Assembly (NCBI RefSeq): GCF_016093295.1 | Contig: NZ_JAEDAL010000003.1 | Location: forward strand, 186,001-250,000 | Length of the DNA: 64,000 nucleotides | Reading direction: 5' to 3' | Source of the DNA: Inhella gelatinilytica | GTDB lineage: Bacteria; Pseudomonadota; Gammaproteobacteria; Burkholderiales; Burkholderiaceae_C | Shown: in pieces, positions 57,601 to 64,000 of the stretch | Layout of the letters: every line of letters begins with the position of its first letter | How positions within the stretch are numbered: the first letter of the stretch is position 1 | The notes under the pieces: model-generated | Databases searched by the model: none | What the model saw: only the letters and a program-made list of their open reading frames with translations | Told to the model about the DNA's origin: nothing | Made by a program: the position numbers and the translations under genes

Positions 57601-58227
57601 GTGAACGCCGGATTGCCCGTGGTCATCGTGCTCGCGGCCGGCCCAGGAGCTCGTTTTTCGGGCCCAGGGCATAAGTTGGAGCAAACGATTGGGGACCGCA
57701 CCGTGCTGGAGTGCACGGTGGGTGTGGCGTTGGCGTCTGGCATGCGGACGGTCGTGGTGTGCCGTGAGGGACTGGCGCCCAAGGTTCGGCGCTGGGTTGC
57801 CGCGCGTGACATGGTGGTCGTACCAGGCACTGCAGATGGCCTGGGGCAATCCATCGCTGCAGGTGTGAATGCCACAGCGACCGCGCCCGGATGGATCCTG
57901 CTGCCCGGGGACATGCCGCTGGTGCGGACCGCTACGCTGCGCGCTCTGAGTGCGCAGCTGATGCATGCGCCGGTGGTGGTCGCGCAGCACCGTGGGCGAC
58001 GTGGCTATCCGGTGGGATTCGGCGCTGAACTGGTGTCCGAACTGGTGAGCCTGCACGGGAACGAGGGGCCCAAGCGGTTGATTGCCCGGTTCTCAGCGGT
58101 GCCGGTGGAGGTCAACGATCCCGGTGTCCTCTTCGATGTCGACACAGTGGAGGACCTTGAAGCCCTGCGCCAGAGGGTGTCTGAGGTCGACATCTCAGGG
58201 TTTGGGGAGCTTTCCTCGCCGCGTTAG
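57601..58227 (+). CDS. MobA/MocA-like nucleotidyltransferase with altered motif
   Basis: 208 residues. [19 protein letters not shown] corresponds to the NTP-binding LAAGxGxRFGxxK loop; here a Pro replaces the usual charged residue. [32 protein letters not shown] and [14 protein letters not shown], with [15 protein letters not shown] at the end, are the MocA-type segments. Such enzymes make molybdenum-cofactor dinucleotides; no molybdoenzyme gene is nearby, so the substrate is uncertain. GTG at 57601 follows GGGGAAGGA; a GTG at 57589 is possible. Confidence 0.78.
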   Translation: MNAGLPVVIVLAAGPGARFSGPGHKLEQTIGDRTVLECTVGVALASGMRTVVVCREGLAPKVRRWVAARDMVVVPGTADGLGQSIAAGVNATATAPGWILLPGDMPLVRTATLRALSAQLMHAPVVVAQHRGRRGYPVGFGAELVSELVSLHGNEGPKRLIARFSAVPVEVNDPGVLFDVDTVEDLEALRQRVSEVDISGFGELSSPR

Positions 58228-58249
58228 TTCCCGCGAAGGTTCGATGCGA

Positions 58250-58287
58250 TGTAATATTGTTACCAAATATTGGTACACGAGGTTACA
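58250..58287. promoter_or_regulatory. HexR-like operator region before edd
   Basis: TGTAATATTGTTACC (58250-58264) fits the HexR pattern TGTAA-N5-TTACA except for the final base, and overlaps a perfect 15-base palindrome TACCAAATATTGGTA (58261-58275). A further TTACA lies at 58283-58287, just before the edd ATG at 58290. HexR represses edd-eda in many proteobacteria and is relieved by KDPG. The window contains no hexR gene. Confidence 0.7.
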
Positions 58288-58289
58288 TC

Positions 58290-60095
58290 ATGCCCATGCA
58301 CCCCACCGTGCAGCGCGTTGTGGAGCGTATTCAGGCGCGGTCGGCCGCCAGCCGCCAGGCCTATTTGGCGGGCGTTGCTCGGTTGCGAAGTCGGACGCGG
58401 GGGACCGACCGCCTGGGCTGCGCCAATGTGGCGCATGCCGTCGCTGCGTTGCCGACGAACGACAAGCTACGCATCGTGGCCGAACGGGCGCCCCATCTGG
58501 CGGTGGTGACGGCCTACAACGACATGCTCTCGGCCCATCAGCCTTACGAGGGCTACCCCGCGCAGATCCGGGCCGCGGCCGCGCGCCTGGGGGCGACGGT
58601 GCAGGTGGCCGGGGGCGTGCCCGCGATGTGCGATGGCGTGACCCAGGGCACGCCCGGCATGGAACTCAGCCTGTTCAGCCGCGACACGATTGCCATGGGC
58701 GCTGCCGTGGGCTTGACCCATGACGTCTTCGACGGCGTCTTGATGCTGGGGGTGTGCGACAAGATCGTCCCGGGTCTGCTGATTGGCGCCCTGCATTTCG
58801 GGCACTTGCCCACGCTCTTCGTGCCTGCGGGCCCGATGGCCTCGGGCCTGTCCAATAGCGAAAAAGCCAAGGTGCGCGAGCTCTATGCGCAAGGCAAAGT
58901 CGGGCGTGCCGAATTGCTCGAAGCCGAGAACGCGGCCTATCACGGCGCCGGCACCTGCACCTTTTATGGCACCGCCAACTCCAACCAGATGCTGCTCGAG
59001 GCCATGGGCCTGCATGTGCCCGGCAGCGCCTTCGTGCACCCGCACTCCGGACTGCGCCAGGCCTTGACCGATGAGGCCGTGCGTCTTTTGCTGGCCGGCA
59101 TGGACAAGCCGATTGGGGAGCTGGTGGACGAGCGCTGCATCCTCAACGCCATGGTGGCCCTGCTGGCCACCGGTGGCAGCACCAACCACCTGATCCACTG
59201 GGTGGCGGTGGCACGCGCCGCCGGCATCCTGATCGACTGGAGCGATTTCTCCGAGCTGAGCAGCGTCGTGCCCCTGCTGGCGCGCGTCTACCCGAACGGT
59301 ACCGCCGATGTGAATCAGTTCCAGGCGGCCGGCGGGCCGAGCTTGGTGATTCGAGAATTGCTCGATGCCGGGCTGATGTTCGAGGTGCCGGCCATGGCGG
59401 CCGAGGGCCTGCGGGCCCACACCCGCGAGCCTGGCTTGGCAGATGGGCAACTGGTGTGGCGTGATTTGCCCGCCAAGCCGCCCGAGCCCGCCGTTGTGCG
59501 CGGGGTGGCGGAGCCCTTCAGCCCCAGCGGCGGGCTCAAGCTGTTGGAGGGCAACCTGGGTCGCTCGGTCATCAAGGTCTCGGCCGTGCCCGAGGATCGC
59601 CATGTGATCGAAGCCCCAGCGCGCATCTTCAGCAGTCAGGAAGCGATGCAGGCGGCTTTCAAGGCTGGCGAACTTGACCGGGACGTGGTGGTGGTCGTGC
59701 GTTTCCAGGGCCCCCGTGCGAATGGCATGCCCGAGTTGCACAAGCTCACGCCACCCCTGGCCGTCTTGCAAGGCAAAGGCTTCAAAGTGGCCTTGGTGAC
59801 CGATGGCCGCATGAGCGGCGCCTCCGGCAAGGTGCCGGCCGCCATCCACGTCAGCCCTGAAGCCCTGGCGGGCGGGCCGCTGGCCCGACTGTGCGATGGA
59901 GACTTGGTTCGCCTGGATGCAGTGGCCGGCACGCTGCAGGCCCTGGTGCCGGAGGCCGAATGGGCCCTGCGCCCGCTGGCTACCCTGGACCCGGCGGCAG
60001 CACTGGACAACGCCCACGGACTCGGTCGTGAACTCTTTGGCGGCATGCGCCGCAACGTCACGGCGGCCGAAGAGGGCGCCATCACTTGGATCTGA
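58290..60095 (+). CDS. edd: 6-phosphogluconate dehydratase
   Basis: Iron-sulfur dehydratase making KDPG, first committed step of the Entner-Doudoroff pathway. 601 residues, IlvD/Edd family. Cluster cysteines in [31 protein letters not shown] and [16 protein letters not shown]; further landmarks [16 protein letters not shown] and [25 protein letters not shown] before the ATG at 58290. Followed by eda after 81 bases. Confidence 0.96.
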   Translation: MPMHPTVQRVVERIQARSAASRQAYLAGVARLRSRTRGTDRLGCANVAHAVAALPTNDKLRIVAERAPHLAVVTAYNDMLSAHQPYEGYPAQIRAAAARLGATVQVAGGVPAMCDGVTQGTPGMELSLFSRDTIAMGAAVGLTHDVFDGVLMLGVCDKIVPGLLIGALHFGHLPTLFVPAGPMASGLSNSEKAKVRELYAQGKVGRAELLEAENAAYHGAGTCTFYGTANSNQMLLEAMGLHVPGSAFVHPHSGLRQALTDEAVRLLLAGMDKPIGELVDERCILNAMVALLATGGSTNHLIHWVAVARAAGILIDWSDFSELSSVVPLLARVYPNGTADVNQFQAAGGPSLVIRELLDAGLMFEVPAMAAEGLRAHTREPGLADGQLVWRDLPAKPPEPAVVRGVAEPFSPSGGLKLLEGNLGRSVIKVSAVPEDRHVIEAPARIFSSQEAMQAAFKAGELDRDVVVVVRFQGPRANGMPELHKLTPPLAVLQGKGFKVALVTDGRMSGASGKVPAAIHVSPEALAGGPLARLCDGDLVRLDAVAGTLQALVPEAEWALRPLATLDPAAALDNAHGLGRELFGGMRRNVTAAEEGAITWI

Positions 60096-60176
60096 TCGCT
60101 CACCCCCGAAACCCCCGATGCGCCTGCGGCGCCTCCCATCGGACTGTGGCCTCCTGAAGGCCGTGAAGGATTCGCC

Positions 60177-60803
60177 ATGGATTTGCTGAAGCTGCCCGAA
60201 TACGGGCCCATCATTCCCGTCATCGTCGTCGAGCAACTCGAGCACGCGGTGCCGCTCGCCCAAGCCCTCGTGGCCGGCGGGCTGCGGGTGTTGGAAGTGA
60301 CGCTCAGAAGCGCCGTGGCGCTGGAGGCCATCCGGGCCATGGCCGAGGCCGTGCCCGAGGCCATCGTGGGCGCTGGCACGCTGCGCACGGCCGCCGATGC
60401 GCGGGCCGCCAAAGCCGCAGGCGCCCAGTTTGCGGTCAGTCCGGGCTTCACCCCGGAGCTTTCTGCGGCCTGCCGCGACATCGGCTTGCCCTTGCTGCCC
60501 GGGGTCTCCACAGCCAGCGAAGTCATGCAGGCCAATGACCACGGCCATCGGTTTCTGAAGCTGTTCCCCGCCACCGCAGTGGGCGGTGTGGCCATGCTCA
60601 AAGGCCTGGCCGGGCCCTTCCCGGACGTGGTTTTCTGCCCCACGGGGGGCATCACCCCCGAAACCGCCCCGCAGTTTCTGGCGCTGTCCAACGTCAAGGT
60701 GTGCGGGGGCTCCTGGCTCTGCCCCAAAGACGCGTTGGCGCGTGGGGATTGGGCCGCCATCACCCGCTTGGCCCAGGCGGCCAGCCAGCTGCGGGCAGCC
60801 TGA
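60177..60803 (+). CDS. eda: KDPG aldolase (2-dehydro-3-deoxy-phosphogluconate aldolase)
   Basis: Splits KDPG into pyruvate and glyceraldehyde-3-phosphate. 208 residues, class I aldolase. Schiff-base Lys128 in HRFLKLFPAT, catalytic Glu40 and Arg44 in VLEVTLRS, phosphate site FCPTGGITPE and GGSWLC. It shares the HexR-like control region with edd in all likelihood. Confidence 0.97.
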   Translation: MDLLKLPEYGPIIPVIVVEQLEHAVPLAQALVAGGLRVLEVTLRSAVALEAIRAMAEAVPEAIVGAGTLRTAADARAAKAAGAQFAVSPGFTPELSAACRDIGLPLLPGVSTASEVMQANDHGHRFLKLFPATAVGGVAMLKGLAGPFPDVVFCPTGGITPETAPQFLALSNVKVCGGSWLCPKDALARGDWAAITRLAQAASQLRAA

Positions 60804-60822
60804 GCTGCGGCATCATGTCCGG

Positions 60823-62103
60823 ATGATTTCTGGACAAACCTGGTACGAAGAAAGCAGCCCGTCGCTGGCTTTTCCCTCTTTGGGGCCCGTCACCTGGGAT
60901 TGCGACATCGCCATCGTTGGCGGCGGCTTTGCCGGACTCGCGACCGCCCGGGGCCTGCAAGAGCGGGGTTTCAAAAACGTGCTGCTGCTGGAGCAGCAGA
61001 CCATCGGCCACGGGGCCTCCGGCCGCAACGGCGGCTTTGTTTTTGGAGGCTTTAGCCGGGGGCCTAGCCCCTTGCTGCGGGACCTGGGGCCAGAGCGCGC
61101 GCGGTCGCTATATGCCTTGACGCGCGACGCCGTGGGCACCATCCGCCGCCGCATCGAAACGCTGGGTATCGACTGTGAACGGGTCGAGGGCGGGGCGCTG
61201 TGGGTGGACTGGTTCAAGACCGCCAGCAGCCTGGCGGCCTTGCGCGCTGAAGCCCGCTTGCTGCGGGAGCACTTCGGGGTGCAATGGGACGAAGTCGATG
61301 CCTCCCAGGTGCGCCAGTGGTTGGACAGCGAGCGCTACGGCCCGGCCCTGCTGGAGCGTGACGCCTTTCACTTCCACCCCCTGAAGTACGCTCGTGGCCT
61401 GGCTGCGGCGGTTGTGCGCGACGGGGGGCAGGTCTTCGAGCACAGCGGGGTGCAGGCGCTGCGCCGGCTCGCGGGGGGCTGGGAGCTGCGCATCGAAGGC
61501 GGTGGCACGGTGCGGGCGCAGCAACTGGTGGTGGCGGGCGGCGGCTATCTGCGGGGCGTCGAGCCGCGCCTGACGCGCGCGCGGCTGCCCATCGCCACCT
61601 ATTGCGTTTGCACCGAGCCCTTGAGCGAGACCCTGCAGCCGGTGCGCTGCAACGCCGCCATCTACGACAACCGCTTTGCCTTCGACTACTACCGCAAGCT
61701 CGACAGCGGCCGTCTGCTCTGGGGCGGGCGCATTTCCATTCGAGAGCGCGAACCCGCTCGCATTGCCGAGCTGCTGCGTCAGGACCTGCTCAAGGTCTAC
61801 CCGCAGCTCGAAGGCGTGCGCATCGACCACGCCTGGGGCGGGCTGATGAGCTATGCACGCCACCAGATGCCGCAGCTCGGCGAGTTGGCGCCGGGGCTCT
61901 GGTACGCGCAGAGTTTTGGCGGCCATGGCGTCGCCCCCACCACGGCGGCCGGTGAATTGCTGGCCGAGGCCATCAGTCGTCGCCAGCCGCTGGACGCGGT
62001 CTGGCAGCGCTATGGCCTGAGCCCGGTCTATGGCCCCGCCGGGCTGTTGGCGGCCCAGGCGCAGTACAGCTGGGCCGAGTTTCGGGACTGGCTCAGGTCT
62101 TAG
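60823..62103 (+). CDS. FAD-dependent oxidoreductase (DAO family)
   Basis: 426 residues. N-terminal FAD motif CDIAIVGGGFAGLATARGLQ; then LLLEQQTIGHGASGRNGGFVFGG, ALLERDAFHFHPLKYARGLA and the C-terminal WGGLMSYARHQMPQLGEL and SFGGHGVAPTTAAGELLAEA. This is the layout of gamma-glutamylputrescine-oxidase-like DAO proteins. The substrate is not known; a primary or secondary amine or amino acid is likely. The ATG at 60823 lies 19 bases past eda. 3' end overlaps the thioesterase gene by 11 bases. Confidence 0.88.
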   Translation: MISGQTWYEESSPSLAFPSLGPVTWDCDIAIVGGGFAGLATARGLQERGFKNVLLLEQQTIGHGASGRNGGFVFGGFSRGPSPLLRDLGPERARSLYALTRDAVGTIRRRIETLGIDCERVEGGALWVDWFKTASSLAALRAEARLLREHFGVQWDEVDASQVRQWLDSERYGPALLERDAFHFHPLKYARGLAAAVVRDGGQVFEHSGVQALRRLAGGWELRIEGGGTVRAQQLVVAGGGYLRGVEPRLTRARLPIATYCVCTEPLSETLQPVRCNAAIYDNRFAFDYYRKLDSGRLLWGGRISIREREPARIAELLRQDLLKVYPQLEGVRIDHAWGGLMSYARHQMPQLGELAPGLWYAQSFGGHGVAPTTAAGELLAEAISRRQPLDAVWQRYGLSPVYGPAGLLAAQAQYSWAEFRDWLRS

Positions 62104-62656
62104 GAAACACCAAGCAACTCGTGCTGGCGTGGGCGTAGAGCTTGCCGTCCGGTCCCACCAAGTCCGCCTCGGCCGTGGCCATTTGGCGGCCGCGGTGTCG
62201 CACCCGGCCGATGGCTCGAACGCGGGCCGGCTCTTTGTCTTTGAGCGCGCGCACCAGGTTCAGCTTGAACTCCAGCGTCGTGTAGGTTTCTCCGGCTTTC
62301 ATCGTGCTGTGCACGGCACACCCCAGGGCGGAATCCAACAGCGTGGCGAACCAACCGCCATGCACCGTGCCCAGGGGGTTGTAGTGGTGCCACAGGGGCT
62401 CGCCCTGAAAGACCGCCTGACCCTCAGCCACGTCGACGAGGATGAAGTCCAGCGTGTGCGAAATGGGTGGGGCGGGGAAGCGGCCCGCCAGCATGCCTTG
62501 CAGGATCTCGAGCCCTGTGAGCCCCCAGGCCTCTTCGGGCTTGACCAGTTCCCCAAAGGTGGGCTGAGCGTGCGCGCGCTGCCGCTGGCGCACGGCTTCT
62601 TCGGCGGTCAGCCAGGTTTCGAGGGTGGATTGGGTCGTCACAGTCACGTCGGTCAT
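62093..62656 (-). CDS. Hotdog-fold acyl-CoA thioesterase (PaaI family)
   Basis: 187 residues. The PaaI-type core is TLDFILVDVAEGQAVFQGEP, NPLGTVHGGWFATLLDSALG (the HGG motif) and YTTLEFKLNLVRAL with AEADLVGPDGKLYAHASTSC. An N-terminal tail of about 45 residues precedes it. Natural substrate unknown. One base separates its start from the xthA stop; both are read on the minus strand. Confidence 0.85.
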   Translation of the reverse strand: MTDVTVTTQSTLETWLTAEEAVRQRQRAHAQPTFGELVKPEEAWGLTGLEILQGMLAGRFPAPPISHTLDFILVDVAEGQAVFQGEPLWHHYNPLGTVHGGWFATLLDSALGCAVHSTMKAGETYTTLEFKLNLVRALKDKEPARVRAIGRVRHRGRQMATAEADLVGPDGKLYAHASTSCLVFPKT

Positions 62657-62657
62657 C

Positions 62658-63425
62658 TCAGTCTTTCAGGGTCAGCACCACCGGGGCGTGGTCGCTGGGG
62701 CGTTCGTTCTTGCGTGGGGCTTTGTCGATGGTGCAGGCCGCCACCTGGCCTTCCAGCGCCTGGGACACCAGGATGTGGTCGATGCGAAGCCCCTGGTTCT
62801 TGCGAAAGGCCAGGTTGCGGTAGTCCCACCAGCTCCAGCTCTTGGGCGGCTGCTCGAAGAGGCGGAAGGCGTCCACCAGGCCCAGGCCTTGCAGCGCCTG
62901 GAAGTGCGCCCGCTCCTCGGCGGTGCAGTGGATCTGGCCCGCCCAGGCCACCGGGTCGTAGACGTCGCGGTCTTCGGGCGCGATGTTGAAGTCACCCAGC
63001 AGCACCAGTTTGGGGTGCGCGGCCAGCTCTTGCTGCAGCCAGGCCTCCAGCGCGGCCAGCCAGGCCATCTTGTAGGCAAACTTCTCGCTGCCCGGCGCTT
63101 GACCGTTCGGAAAGTAGCCGCCCACCACGCGTACGCCGCCCACCGTGCCGGCAATGACGCGGGCTTGCTCGTCCGCAAAGCCGGGGATGTTCTTGATGAC
63201 GCCCTCGTGCGCGCTGCGGGTGAGCAGGGCGACGCCGTTGTAGGTTTTTTGACCGTGAAAGCTGGCGTGATATCCGGCCGCTTCAAGCTCAGCCGCCGGG
63301 AATTTTTCGTCCGTCAGCTTGGTTTCCTGCAGCACCAGCGCGTCCACGGGGTGGGCCTGCAGCCAGTCCAGCAGTTGGGGAAGGCGCACGGCCAGCGAGT
63401 TGACGTTCCAGGTGGCGATCTGCAT
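62658..63425 (-). CDS. xthA: Exodeoxyribonuclease III
   Basis: AP endonuclease / 3'-5' exonuclease for base-excision repair. 255 residues. [65 protein letters not shown] and [18 protein letters not shown] are the catalytic motifs (Asn, Glu, Asp-Asn, Asp-His). Start at 63425; ATG at 63434 is a possible alternative. The phosphofructokinase gene starts divergently. Confidence 0.95.
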   Translation of the reverse strand: MQIATWNVNSLAVRLPQLLDWLQAHPVDALVLQETKLTDEKFPAAELEAAGYHASFHGQKTYNGVALLTRSAHEGVIKNIPGFADEQARVIAGTVGGVRVVGGYFPNGQAPGSEKFAYKMAWLAALEAWLQQELAAHPKLVLLGDFNIAPEDRDVYDPVAWAGQIHCTAEERAHFQALQGLGLVDAFRLFEQPPKSWSWWDYRNLAFRKNQGLRIDHILVSQALEGQVAACTIDKAPRKNERPSDHAPVVLTLKD

Positions 63426-63507
63426 GGTTCGCATGGTGCTTGCAGGGGGGGCAGGGCCGCCATTCTCCCCGCTAGGATGGGTTGACTGCACCAGGAAGGG
63501 GTACACC

Positions 63508-64000
63508 ATGTCCACCGGAAAAATCCTCGTCGCCCAAGGGGGCGGCCCCACCGCCGTCATCAACCAAAGCCTGGTGGGTGTGGTGCTGGAGGCCCGGCGC
63601 CACCACGGCATCCAGCGCGTGTACGGGGCCCGCCATGGGGTGCGGGGCATCGTGGGCGAAGACTTCGTCGATCTGACCCAGGAAACCAGCCACAACCTAG
63701 AGTTGGTGGCCAACACGCCTGCCGCCGCGCTGGGCAGCACGCGGGACAAGCCTGATCTCGCCTACTGCCAGGAGATGTTCAAGGTGCTGCGCGCCCATGG
63801 CATTGAGCACTTCTTCAACATCGGCGGCAACGACAGCTCGGACACCATCCGCATCGTGGCCGACGAGGCGCGCAAGGCGGGCTACCCGCTGCGCTGCATC
63901 CACATCCCCAAGACCATCGACAACGACCTGGTGCTCAACGACCACACGCCGGGCTTCCCGAGCGCCGCGCGCTTCGTCGCCCAAGCCTTCGCCGGCGCCA
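63508..64000 (+). CDS. Phosphofructokinase, pyrophosphate-type, N-terminal part (3' end outside window)
   Basis: 164 residues visible. [20 protein letters not shown] at the N-terminus; [15 protein letters not shown], where Asp replaces the Gly of ATP-dependent enzymes; [24 protein letters not shown] with Lys in PKTIDND. These residues mark PPi-dependent enzymes. AGGAAGGGG at about 63492-63500 is the ribosome-binding site for ATG at 63508. The gene runs off the end of the window. Coexistence with the edd-eda genes is notable. Confidence 0.9.
   Translation, partial: MSTGKILVAQGGGPTAVINQSLVGVVLEARRHHGIQRVYGARHGVRGIVGEDFVDLTQETSHNLELVANTPAAALGSTRDKPDLAYCQEMFKVLRAHGIEHFFNIGGNDSSDTIRIVADEARKAGYPLRCIHIPKTIDNDLVLNDHTPGFPSAARFVAQAFAGA

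Noticed and set aside
58467-60548. A 693-codon open frame antisense to edd-eda
   Set aside because: Low-complexity His/Gly/Gln composition and no recognisable motif; both sense genes are secure.

Overview
The window looks like the chromosome of a GC-rich betaproteobacterium, most likely order Burkholderiales. The evidence is the smc-zipA-ligA order, a RibB fused to a degenerate GTP-cyclohydrolase-II-like domain, the nrdR/minor-pilin/ribD neighbourhood, an Entner-Doudoroff edd-eda pair, and the general codon and base composition. No tRNA, rRNA, insertion sequence, prophage or CRISPR array is visible. Genes are tightly packed and many neighbours share ATGA or GTGA stop/start overlaps. The genus cannot be fixed from this sequence.

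Layout. 1-4.9 kb: the end of galE coupled to glpK; lexA with a clear SOS box that also abuts an asparaginase gene; an orphan periplasmic binding protein. 4.9-12.9 kb: a large exported beta-propeller/amidohydrolase, ohr with a terminator, the ABC-F ATPase yheS, prmB and pilU. 13-16 kb: dapD-dapC and queF with a small coupled membrane protein. 16-25 kb: smc-zipA-ligA, a second orphan binding protein and a nitronate-monooxygenase-like flavoprotein. 25-31 kb: a long hairpin-rich leader followed by a second-type infA and an RRM protein; a coupled Ada/AlkA-Ogt-EamA cassette; a LytTR two-component pair. 31-36 kb: phosphomannomutase, waaA, a small TonB-like protein and a chemoreceptor.

35.8-37.7 kb carries a compact DUF2282-DUF692-DUF2063 operon, the bufferin-type (bufABC) copper-binding RiPP system. 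It runs head-on into ybgC-tolQ-tolR-tolA, whose usual tolB-pal continuation is missing here. 40-49.6 kb, all on the minus strand: ribD, ribBA, ribH and nusB, a five-gene minor-pilin cluster, nrdR, and glyA preceded by a clear ZTP (pfl) riboswitch; then a lytic transglycosylase. 49.7-56.9 kb: ubiD, a hairpin-rich intergenic region ending in a strong terminator, msrA, then an apparent metal-acquisition module (ABC ATPase, FtsX-like permease with a His-rich loop, DUF3299 protein, small His-containing protein, ZnuD-like TonB receptor). 56.9-64 kb: pdxH, a MobA-like nucleotidyltransferase, edd-eda behind HexR-like palindromes, a DAO-type oxidoreductase, a hotdog thioesterase, an exonuclease III, and the start of a PPi-type phosphofructokinase.

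The most interesting items are the bufferin operon, the zinc-type uptake module, the ZTP riboswitch, the structured infA leader, the unexplained structured region before msrA, and the LexA box sitting on the asparaginase ribosome-binding site.
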